This document shows, in pieces, positions 7,291-14,048 of a stretch of 15,127 nt of DNA. The position numbers and the translations under genes are program-made. Origin of the DNA: Acidobacteriaceae bacterium (GTDB lineage: Bacteria > Acidobacteriota > Terriglobia > Terriglobales > SbA1). The first letter of the stretch is position 1. The number at the start of each line of letters is the position of its first letter. The notes below the pieces were generated by a model. The model was not told the origin of the DNA and did not search any database. It worked only from the letters and a program-made list of their open reading frames with translations. The stretch spans positions 1-15,127 of the forward strand of contig JAFAGX010000284.1 in the NCBI GenBank assembly GCA_019237515.1. The letters are read 5' to 3'.

Positions 7291-7606
7291 GGAAGCTGCT
7301 TACGTATCTTTAATTGCCCTAGTTATTTTGTGCGGCGAACCCCTACTAGCGCAACCGCCAGAGCTTCCGCCCGGTGCGATGCAGCAAAAGGTGACAACGG
7401 CCTGCACGGAGTGCCACGAATCGCGCATCATCCTGCAACAGCGCTTGAGCAAGGCCGCATGGACAAAAGAAGTCGACAAGATGATCAAATGGGGAGCGGT
7501 CGTCGATGCCACAGACCGGGACGCATTCATTGACTACTTGAGCATAAACTTCTCCGCGGACAAGACGCCGGAGCCGATGCCAAGATCCACTGCGGCAAAA
7601 AAGTAG
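7277..7606 (+). CDS. small periplasmic monohaem cytochrome c, electron acceptor of the sulfite oxidase
   Basis: The start is the ATG at 7277, which lies inside the last codons of the sulfite oxidase gene, a 14-bp overlap in another frame. The 109-residue precursor has a signal peptide of about 25 residues (hydrophobic core VSLIALVILCG, likely cut after LLAQ). A single haem-binding motif CTECH follows (C43, C46, H47). EVDKMIKWGA and DAFIDYLSINF downstream are typical of small class I cytochromes; the Met in KMIKWG is a candidate distal haem ligand. The overlap implies translational coupling and matched amounts with the Mo subunit. The pair resembles SorAB-type sulfite dehydrogenases by arrangement, and electrons would pass on to a terminal oxidase not seen here. 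Confidence 0.88.
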   Translation: MFKFKEAAYVSLIALVILCGEPLLAQPPELPPGAMQQKVTTACTECHESRIILQQRLSKAAWTKEVDKMIKWGAVVDATDRDAFIDYLSINFSADKTPEPMPRSTAAKK

Positions 7607-7686
7607 GTGCCGAAATTCTCTCCTTGAAACTGACCTAATGATCTCAGTAATTTGCAGCTCGCTCGCGCAGTGTACAAAAAGCCAAA

Positions 7687-8685
7687 TTAGCGGGCGGGCT
7701 GATGAAGGCTGCGGCGGCTCTGGTCCCATTTCCAGGCAGTGACCACGATGTCGTGCAAAGATCGCTTGGCTTTCCAGCCGAGAACTCTCTGTGCGAGCGA
7801 CGGGTCGGCGACTAACTGTGGTGGATCACCTTCTCGCCGCGGAGCAAATCGTTGCGGCACACGTTTGCCTGTAACTCGCTCGATGGTTGCAATGACCTCG
7901 CGCACTGAACTCCCCTGTCCGGTCCCTAGATTCAACGCAGTTGATGGATTGTTTTCAAGGTACTCAATGCCCGACACATGTGCTTCGGCCAGATCATTCA
8001 CGTGAATGTAATCGCGAATACAGGTGCCGTCAGGAGTCGAATAGTCACTGCCAAAAATTTCCAGCTCAGCACGCTCGCCATGGATCGCTTCGAAGGCCGA
8101 AGGAATCAGATGTGTCTCTGGATCATGAATTTCTCCGATTGCTCCACTCTCATCCGCCCCCGCCGCATTGAAGTAACGAAAAGAGACAAAACGCAATCCA
8201 TAAGCGTGACTGTAGGCTGCAAGCGCATTCTCGAATGCGACCTTGGTTATGCCGTATGGATTGATGGGCAAACGCGGAGTTTTCTCAGTGATGGGCACGA
8301 CCGCAGGTATTCCATAGGTTGCGCACGTCGAAGAGAAAATGAATTTTCGTACGCCTGAGTCTATGACCTCATTGAGCAATGAGATCCCGTCCACCACATT
8401 GTTTTGAAAATATTTTCGAGGATTGGATACAGATTCACCCACATAAGCGCAGGCGGCAAAATGCATCACAGCATCCACGCGCTGTAGCGCTGGCCGCAGC
8501 TTGCTGATGTCGGAGATATCGGCGACGATGAGCTCGAAACCTTCCGCAAGCTGCCGATGCCCAGTCGATAAATTATCGTAGATGATGGCTTCGTAGCCCT
8601 TGTGACGCAGCTCCCGAGCTGCGTGCGATCCGATATAGCCAGCGCCTCCAACTACTAGAACCCTCGATCGTCTTTGGTCGAGCAT
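7687..8685 (-). CDS. galE: UDP-glucose/UDP-hexose 4-epimerase (GalE type)
   Basis: The enzyme interconverts UDP-Glc and UDP-Gal, and in some family members UDP-GlcNAc and UDP-GalNAc. The 332-residue protein chosen from the ATG at 8685 has the NAD+ motif GGAGYIGSH (13-21), FSSTCATYG with T120 in the catalytic Ser/Thr position, Y144-GIT-K148 as the YxxxK pair, RYFNAAGAD, and the C-terminal APRREGDPP segment. Length and ends match GalE (about 325-340). The frame is open to 8820, but those 45 extra codons have no similarity to the family and cover the divergent control region. At the position of E. coli Tyr299, which limits the sugar pocket, this protein has L291, so N-acetylated sugars are possible substrates. 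It is divergent from an exopolysaccharide-like cluster and may feed it; the direction and sugar are inferred. Confidence 0.93.
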   Translation of the reverse strand: MLDQRRSRVLVVGGAGYIGSHAARELRHKGYEAIIYDNLSTGHRQLAEGFELIVADISDISKLRPALQRVDAVMHFAACAYVGESVSNPRKYFQNNVVDGISLLNEVIDSGVRKFIFSSTCATYGIPAVVPITEKTPRLPINPYGITKVAFENALAAYSHAYGLRFVSFRYFNAAGADESGAIGEIHDPETHLIPSAFEAIHGERAELEIFGSDYSTPDGTCIRDYIHVNDLAEAHVSGIEYLENNPSTALNLGTGQGSSVREVIATIERVTGKRVPQRFAPRREGDPPQLVADPSLAQRVLGWKAKRSLHDIVVTAWKWDQSRRSLHQPAR

Positions 8686-8789
8686 CTGTCCATAATACCC
8701 AACGCGCAAACGATCTGCGGATTCATTCCAAACTGAGGGTGCAACGCAATTTTTGGAGTTCTTAAGCGGGCCAGGAGTGCGGTTCCGAG

Positions 8790-8829
8790 GTGTGAAAACA
8801 CTTTCACTTGTTTTCCTCACACTTAAGTG
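8790..8829. repeat. cluster of inverted repeats, possible operator
   Basis: Three overlapping symmetries are visible: GTGAAA-ACAC-TTTCAC (8792-8807, perfect 6-bp arms), GAAAAC ... GTTTTC (8794-8799 and 8810-8815, perfect 6-bp arms, 10-bp spacer), and the perfect palindrome CACTTAAGTG (8820-8829). There is no trailing T run in either direction, so a binding site is more likely than a terminator. Confidence 0.4.
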
Positions 8830-8848
8830 GAGTCATCTCCCAAAGGTA

Positions 8849-8883
8849 ACGAAGCACGAATTACTTCTGTGCTACGAAGCACG
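8849..8883. repeat. 10-bp direct repeat ACGAAGCACG, 25-bp period
   Basis: ACGAAGCACG occurs at 8849-8858 and again at 8874-8883. Between them GTGCT (8869-8873) pairs with AGCAC (8853-8857) of the first copy. A spacing of 25 bp, about 2.4 helix turns, does not place both copies exactly on one face. It may be a protein-binding site or chance. Confidence 0.3.
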
Positions 8884-9044
8884 CTTGGACGCATACTCCG
8901 CCAGAACTTCGATCTGAACCTAAGCTGCTTTTCTAAAACCACTTAGCTGATTTGTGTGTGGCTTTGCCGGAGCGGCCGTCTCGCGGCGCACGGCACTATG
9001 GGGCTGGCAAGGTGATTGCTTCCTCTCTGACTTCCCCCCTACTG

Positions 9045-10025
9045 ATGCTCCGACTCATTCGCATGCTTCTCATGACTGGCTTGTGCACAGGTCTATGTTG
9101 TGCCCAGTCTCCCAGTGTCAAGGTAATGCCCTGGGACAATCACTCCGCTGCGGTGTCGCTGACCTTCGACGACGCGCGACCGGTACAGTTGGATGTTGCA
9201 GTCCCGGAATTAAATAAGCGGCATCTGCATGCAACCTTCTTCGTAATCGTTTCCAAGCTTACGCGTCTGGATGACTGGCGGAAGGCGCAGCTTGAAGGGC
9301 ATGAGATTGGGAATCATTCCTTGACGCATCCGCATCCGGATGTGCTCGCCAAAGCCGATGAAGAGCTTCAGGTGGAAGACGCGAAACTCTTCCTCGACAG
9401 TAATTTTCATTCCGACATTCTGGTTTTCGCGTATCCCTACTCGGAAATGTCGTCAGGGTTCGGATATTGGGTAAAGCGGTACGACTTTGCGGCTCGCGGG
9501 TGGCGTGGAGATGGAAATCTCCTTTACGTAAGTTCCGACACGGATCCGGATTGGTACAACTTGCCGAGCCAACCGGCTTACACGAAATACGGTTTAGACG
9601 CTTACAAAAGCTGGATCGAAAAAGCGGAGTCGATGCATGCCTGGACGACATTACAGATCCACGGTATCGGGGATCCTTCAACCGGTTTTGAGCCGATCCC
9701 CACAGCTACCTTCACAGCACTCCTGGACTATTTGAAAGCGGAACAGGACAAGGGTTTGTGGGTCGGCCCATTCGGTCAAGTTGCCGCATATCTGCGCGCA
9801 CAGAGAGTTCTCGAAAAAGCTCGGCTGCAAGTTGCAGGGAATGAAGAAAGGCTCAGTTGGGATTTACCAAAACCGTTTCCCACGGGTGTGGTGTTGAAGG
9901 TGACGATGAGCGGCAACGGCCGTACCCGGTTATTTCAAGGGAATCGCGAACTGCGCCGGGCGAAAGACGGCACTTACGCAGTTTCATTCGATGCAAAAGA
10001 GCTGACGATTCGAGGTCGCGCGTGA
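9045..10025 (+). CDS. secreted NodB-type polysaccharide deacetylase (CE4)
   Basis: Expected to remove acetyl groups from N-acetylated sugars of an extracellular or periplasmic glycan. From the ATG at 9045 the protein has 326 residues and starts with a signal peptide, MLRLIRMLLMTGLCTGLCCAQ. NodB motifs follow: SLTFDDA with catalytic D42 and metal-binding D43, GHEIGNHSLTHP with metal-binding H91 and H95, FAYPYSE (128-134) as motif 3, and LQIHGIG with H206 as motif 5. A further region of about 70 residues rich in beta-strand patterns closes the protein. The upstream in-frame TTG at 8952 is less likely, since it would bury the signal peptide; an ATG at 9063 is an alternative start. The stop overlaps the GTG start of the next gene (GTGA), a glycosyltransferase, suggesting a deacetylase-synthase pair as in pgaB/pgaC-like systems. 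Confidence 0.87.
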   Translation: MLRLIRMLLMTGLCTGLCCAQSPSVKVMPWDNHSAAVSLTFDDARPVQLDVAVPELNKRHLHATFFVIVSKLTRLDDWRKAQLEGHEIGNHSLTHPHPDVLAKADEELQVEDAKLFLDSNFHSDILVFAYPYSEMSSGFGYWVKRYDFAARGWRGDGNLLYVSSDTDPDWYNLPSQPAYTKYGLDAYKSWIEKAESMHAWTTLQIHGIGDPSTGFEPIPTATFTALLDYLKAEQDKGLWVGPFGQVAAYLRAQRVLEKARLQVAGNEERLSWDLPKPFPTGVVLKVTMSGNGRTRLFQGNRELRRAKDGTYAVSFDAKELTIRGRA

Positions 10026-11044
10026 AACGACTCTGCGTTCTCATTCCGGCTAAAGACGAGCGTCTCGGAATCGCGAAGACCCTGAAGAGCATTCTGAACG
10101 CGGGAGTCCTGCCGCTGGACATCTATGTCGTTGACGACGGCTCGAAAGATGGCACAGGGGAAATCGCAAAAACGTTTCAAGTGAACGTGTTGAGAAATGC
10201 GAAGAACATCGGCAAAGCGCACGCCCTGGCTCGCGCCTCGTCAGTCGCGGAACTGGTCCGACGCTATGACTACATCTGCCTAATGGATGCAGATACTGAG
10301 ATTTGCCGGGAATATTTCCAGGCGGTGCGGAACGCCTTAAGTGATCCCGAGGTGGCCGTGGTCTGCGGCCGAGCCAATAGTATTCCGCATAACTGGCTGA
10401 CAGCATATCGCTGTCTTGCGTATTGGCTGTCGCATGGCGTTTACAAGCATGGGCAAAGCAACATGGGAGTGATTACCGTAACTCCCGGCTGCGCTTCCAG
10501 CTTTCGCAATGACGCCTTCGGTCAGCTCGATTGGAACAAAGACACGATTGTCGAGGACATGGACTGCACGATCCAGGTTCATCGAAAAAATATGGGCCGG
10601 ATTGTCTATGAACCGAAGGCACGAGTGTTCACCCAGGATCCCAGCACGATTCGGGATTACATCAAGCAGATGTACCGCTGGCATACCGGCGCGTGGCAGA
10701 TCGGTCAGAAGTACCAAATGTTTGCAGGCCTGAGCAAGATCGACTGGGAATACAAGCTGCTCATGGGCGAAGGCGCATTTTTCGGGCTGCTGTACCTTTT
10801 ACTGCCGCTGTGGCTCATGGTCTTCCGGAAATTTGCCTTTGTCGCCGTCGGTATGGATGGGCTCGCTCTAATGCTGCTGTCGCTAGTTTGCGCCGTTTCG
10901 GAATCAAGAATTGACGTCTTCACCTCGTCTCCCTTGTACGTGCTCCTTCGGTTCGTGGATTGCTCGGTCTTTTTGTACAGCTTCTGGAAAACGGTCATTC
11001 TGAAAAAGCAAGTAAGAGGATGGTTTGCAGTTACCCGGTACTAA
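10022..11044 (+). CDS. family 2 glycosyltransferase, processive-type, membrane anchored
   Basis: The start is GTG at 10022, preceded by GAGGT five bases away and overlapping the deacetylase stop. The 340-residue protein has the GT-A core with VVDDGSKDGT (D38-D39), MDADTE with D89 and D91, IVEDMD with the likely base D179 and acceptor-side D181, and QMYRW (216-220). The last is the Q-x-x-R-W motif of processive synthases such as cellulose, hyaluronan and poly-GlcNAc synthases. About three membrane segments follow (about 251-267, 271-290 and 305-325). N-terminal membrane helices found in PgaC/IcaA are absent, so it is shorter than those (about 400). It most likely polymerises a UDP-sugar at the inner membrane; the neighbouring deacetylase points to an N-acetylhexosamine, but this is inference. 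Confidence 0.9.
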   Translation: MKRLCVLIPAKDERLGIAKTLKSILNAGVLPLDIYVVDDGSKDGTGEIAKTFQVNVLRNAKNIGKAHALARASSVAELVRRYDYICLMDADTEICREYFQAVRNALSDPEVAVVCGRANSIPHNWLTAYRCLAYWLSHGVYKHGQSNMGVITVTPGCASSFRNDAFGQLDWNKDTIVEDMDCTIQVHRKNMGRIVYEPKARVFTQDPSTIRDYIKQMYRWHTGAWQIGQKYQMFAGLSKIDWEYKLLMGEGAFFGLLYLLLPLWLMVFRKFAFVAVGMDGLALMLLSLVCAVSESRIDVFTSSPLYVLLRFVDCSVFLYSFWKTVILKKQVRGWFAVTRY

Positions 11045-11047
11045 CAG

Positions 11048-11869
11048 ATGAAACTTAGGCTTTTGGCACTAATCACGTTGTTGCTGGTGAGGTCACTGGC
11101 ATTGGCACAGGCTGCGGCACCCGCGGTGCAAGGGACGGTCATCGATGGCATGGGCTTGCCCGGCCAGGCATGGACTTCGCTGGGCAATGTGAGTCCGATC
11201 GAGCGCAACAATGTGTATTCGCAATCGTATTTCGAGCAAGGCGCAACCGTTTGGGCCACAAACTCGGGCGGAGTGACGGTGACTCCATACGCCTCGCTGG
11301 GTCTTCTCTTCGACACCGACGGCGATCCTTGGAACAACAGTATCCAGCCAACCGCAGGACTGAAAGCGAACAAATTTTTCCGCAACGGGGTTGTGAGTTT
11401 CGGTTCGGCGTACGCCTATCAAGATCGGTTCAACAGCATCCACAGCAGCGCACTGATGTACTACGCGCAAGACTGGTTTGGCTGGCAACCCGTAACCGAG
11501 AAAGCCAGCCGGTTCCCGGGAAGTACATGGGCGATTGTGGGCAACGTTTCGCCGGTCGAGCACGGAAACCTGATCGCGCAAGGCTTTATCACGCAAGGCG
11601 TAGTCGCAAAGCGATTCAAAGCGGCGACGCTGGTACCGTTCGGGCAAACCACATTGTCCCGCGACACTCACGGTTTTGACTGGGACAACAAGGCCATTTA
11701 TGGCGGTGGATTAAAAGCAGTCGTTCCGCACGGCGATGCCTACACGGAATTGGGGCTCGCCTATCTGCGCGAGCGACGATTTGATCCCGACCGCTCCGCT
11801 GGCCAGGTCGCGATTTTCATGAATTTTTCGTTCGGTTGGAATCTCTTAGGAAGAAAGGTGGGTCGATAA
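11048..11869 (+). CDS. outer-membrane beta-barrel-like protein with internal duplication
   Basis: The gene begins three bases after the glycosyltransferase stop. The 273-residue product has a clear signal peptide (MKLRLLALITLLLVRSLALAQ) followed by alternating aromatic and polar stretches typical of outer-membrane strands, and ends in NFSFGWNLLGRKVGR. Two similar halves are visible about 119 residues apart: about 37-128 with GNVSPIERNN, SQSYFEQG and FDTDGDPWNN, and about 156-245 with GNVSPVEHGN, AQGFITQG and RDTHGFDWDN. There are no TPR repeats, unlike PgaA or BcsC. Its place after a synthase suggests an export pore or surface partner for the glycan; this is inferred from position and strand pattern. 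I cannot assign a named family; a distant link to the C-terminal barrels of NfrA or BcsC is only a guess. Confidence 0.75.
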   Translation: MKLRLLALITLLLVRSLALAQAAAPAVQGTVIDGMGLPGQAWTSLGNVSPIERNNVYSQSYFEQGATVWATNSGGVTVTPYASLGLLFDTDGDPWNNSIQPTAGLKANKFFRNGVVSFGSAYAYQDRFNSIHSSALMYYAQDWFGWQPVTEKASRFPGSTWAIVGNVSPVEHGNLIAQGFITQGVVAKRFKAATLVPFGQTTLSRDTHGFDWDNKAIYGGGLKAVVPHGDAYTELGLAYLRERRFDPDRSAGQVAIFMNFSFGWNLLGRKVGR

Positions 11870-11871
11870 CC

Positions 11872-11985
11872 ATGTCGTATGTGGGATTTGGAAGTATTTC
11901 CGGAATTGTTCACCTGCTGGCCAGACTCAATTTCACTGGCAGGATCATGGTGATCGGGGCGCTCCTGATTGTGCTTTGCCGTTGA
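11872..11985 (+). CDS. predicted 37-aa single-helix membrane peptide
   Basis: An ATG two bases after the stop of the barrel gene opens a 37-codon frame ending in TGA at 11983-11985. It encodes MSYVGFGSISGIVHLLARLN, then FTGRIMVIGALLIVLCR, so the second half is one hydrophobic helix with a positive flank. Purine-rich AAGGTGG lies about 13 bases upstream, which is a poor ribosome site, but translation could be coupled to the preceding gene. Small membrane subunits are common in polysaccharide synthase clusters, and this position would suit one, yet the frame is short enough to be chance. No family is recognised. Confidence 0.35.
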   Translation: MSYVGFGSISGIVHLLARLNFTGRIMVIGALLIVLCR

Positions 11986-12038
11986 GATTTTTCAAGGCGG
12001 CACATTAAGGATTAACGGCAGATCGAGATTGGAGTTAT

Positions 12039-13973
12039 ATGCGGAGTTTCAGAATCGTCGCGTTATTGCTTGTTGCGGGCTCGGCTACAGCTTTAGCCGC
12101 TAGCGGTCCGGAGTTGGTGTCGGTCAACTTGAGCTCGCCGATGGTAATTGGCGGCAGTGAAGTGCATGGCACTGTGACGCTCAACTCCGCAGCACCGTAT
12201 GACGTCCAAGTGTCCCTGGCTGCCGATCCGGCGAACGCAGCCAAGATTCCTGCAAGTGTGACCGTGCCGGCGGGATCCAAGGATGCGAGTTTCGCGATCA
12301 ATACCTTACCCAGGACGATTGGTCCAGGTGGTGGTGACGCGGTGATTACGGTTTATGGTAACTACGGAGTAACTAAGCGTGGTTCTCTCACCGTGCTGCC
12401 TCCCGTTTCGTTCGAGCAGATGATCGATCGCGTCGTGGAGCGCGAACGCACGTTAGTCAGCACAATAAAGAGCATGCATCCATTGGCTGAGACATATATC
12501 CAGGACCTTCGCGAAGACAAGAACCACAACGTGCAGCCAGTAAACGATCACTATTTTCTAGGACGGCTCGATTTTCACGAGGGACCGCAAGATGAGTTGT
12601 TCCAGAACCACAATTCAAGCTCGTTCTCGGCTCTCCTGAATATGATTTCCGCCGGCTTCACACATCAGTTTTTGCCGCGTGGCTTTGCGCAAATGGCAAT
12701 GCTCGATGGGGATTTCCAGAAGAGCAATTACAACTTCACGTATGTTCGGCAGGAATTCCTTGGCGAGGCGCGTTGCCTTGTGATCGATATTCAACCAAAA
12801 GACAAAGCACCGAGCGGCTTGTTCACAGGAAGAATCTGGGTGGAAGACCGCGAGTTCAATATTGTCCGCTTTAATGGGACGTATTCGGCGCACTCCCGTT
12901 ATACCTACTATCTCCACTTTGATAGTTGGCGCTTGAACGTGCAACCGCATTTGTGGCTGCCTGCGTATATCTACATTGAGGAGTCAGGTACGAAGCTGAA
13001 GACTCCACCTTTTCATAGCTTGTACTTCAAAGCGCAGACCCGCCTGTGGGCTTATGACCCTGAGTCACTGAAACACAACGACGAATTTACAGGTATCAAG
13101 CTAGACAGCTCGGTAGACGACCACGCATCGATCGCCGACAAAAGCCCGGTACAAGCGCAGCGTTTGTGGGAGCGCATGGCGGAAGACAATGCTGTAGATC
13201 ATCTGCAAAAGATCGGGCTGCTCGCCCCTCGCGGAGAGGTCGACACAGTTCTACAGACCGTCACCAACAATTTAATCATCACCAACAAATTGGAAATCGA
13301 GCCTGACGTGCGCTGCCGGGTGTTACTGACTACTCCTCTTGAGTCTTTTACGATTGGCCACACCATCGTGGTGAGCCGTGGACTGCTGGATGTCCTGCCC
13401 GATGAATCCTCCCTGGCAATGGTCATCGCTCACGAGCTAAGTCATATTGCTCTGGGACACCGCGTTAGCACCAATCTCGCATTCGCAGACCGTTTTCTGT
13501 TCCCAGATCTCTCTACGTTTCAGCATCTGGATTTTGCGCGTAGCCCGACCGACGAAGAAGCCGCCGACAAGAAGGGAATGGAGTTGCTGGCGAACTCTCC
13601 CTACAAAGACAAGCTGGCCAATGCGGGGCTTTTCTTAAAGGCACTGCAAGACCATGCATCGCTTTCCAATCTGATCCGGCCGCATCTTGGAAATAGAATG
13701 CGCAATCATAGCGAGATGCGAATGGCCGCACTGTTGAGCACGGCGCCAGCATTGGAGAAACAGCGGATCGATCAGATTGCGGCGCTTCCCATGGGCGGCC
13801 GGATCAAGCTAAGTCCCTGGAATGACCAGTTGTACCTGATGAAGCTCGAATCGGTCGCGCTGCTGTCACCCCAGGAAAAGATGCCGTTCGAGGTAGCACC
13901 TTTTTTCCCCTACGTGAGCTATAGCGCTTCAGCCGGCCAGGCCGAAGTAGCGGAGATCGCGGCGAAGCCATAA
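12039..13973 (+). CDS. secreted M48-type zinc metalloprotease with N-terminal Ig-like and LolA-like regions
   Basis: The 644-residue protein starts behind GGAG with a signal peptide (MRSFRIVALLLVAGSATALA). Residues about 24-120 look like one Ig-like beta domain (VHGTVTLNS, VTVPAGSKDASFAI, GSLTVLPP). Residues about 125-345 form a region with EFLGEARCLVIDIQP, GRIWVEDREFNIVRFNGTY and LWLPAYIYIEE, which resembles the LolA/LppX-type lipid-binding fold of outer-membrane lipoprotein sorting proteins. The peptidase region at about 385-570 has HELSH (H465, E466, H469) and a downstream E506-EAA-D510, the M48 third-ligand motif. All zinc ligands are present. Known M48 proteins such as BepA act in outer-membrane quality control, so a role in maturing or removing envelope proteins of this locus is plausible but unproven. 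It begins 53 bp after the small peptide gene. Confidence 0.82.
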   Translation: MRSFRIVALLLVAGSATALAASGPELVSVNLSSPMVIGGSEVHGTVTLNSAAPYDVQVSLAADPANAAKIPASVTVPAGSKDASFAINTLPRTIGPGGGDAVITVYGNYGVTKRGSLTVLPPVSFEQMIDRVVERERTLVSTIKSMHPLAETYIQDLREDKNHNVQPVNDHYFLGRLDFHEGPQDELFQNHNSSSFSALLNMISAGFTHQFLPRGFAQMAMLDGDFQKSNYNFTYVRQEFLGEARCLVIDIQPKDKAPSGLFTGRIWVEDREFNIVRFNGTYSAHSRYTYYLHFDSWRLNVQPHLWLPAYIYIEESGTKLKTPPFHSLYFKAQTRLWAYDPESLKHNDEFTGIKLDSSVDDHASIADKSPVQAQRLWERMAEDNAVDHLQKIGLLAPRGEVDTVLQTVTNNLIITNKLEIEPDVRCRVLLTTPLESFTIGHTIVVSRGLLDVLPDESSLAMVIAHELSHIALGHRVSTNLAFADRFLFPDLSTFQHLDFARSPTDEEAADKKGMELLANSPYKDKLANAGLFLKALQDHASLSNLIRPHLGNRMRNHSEMRMAALLSTAPALEKQRIDQIAALPMGGRIKLSPWNDQLYLMKLESVALLSPQEKMPFEVAPFFPYVSYSASAGQAEVAEIAAKP

Positions 13974-14048
13974 AGCTCGCTACAAGTCATTGTTCGTTTA
14001 GACATTCTCCCCCGCCTTCCCCAACCTGTGGTGGTTAGAAAGGAAGTT

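Larger units (their letters stand above)
8686..9044. promoter_or_regulatory. 359-bp divergent control region between galE and the polysaccharide cluster
   Basis: No gene is supported here. It must hold the promoters of galE (leftward) and of the deacetylase cluster (rightward), though no strong -35/-10 pair stands out. It contains nested inverted repeats at 8790-8829 and a 10-bp direct repeat ACGAAGCACG at 8849-8858 and 8874-8883. Short rightward frames opening at TTG 8952 or GTG 8954 lack ribosome sites and look non-coding. Confidence 0.55.

Noticed and set aside
7607..7686. Terminator between the cytochrome c gene and galE
   Set aside because: The GC-rich patch near 7655-7670 has no clean hairpin with a T run on either strand.
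8686..8820. N-terminal extension of galE by 45 codons
   Set aside because: The frame is open, but the extra residues do not resemble the start of any GalE and would cover the inverted repeats; the NAD motif falls at the normal distance from the ATG at 8685.
11093..11671. 192-codon leftward frame opposite the barrel gene
   Set aside because: It is antisense to a protein with a signal peptide and internal repeats; its own translation is Arg/Cys/His-rich without motifs, as expected of a shadow frame.
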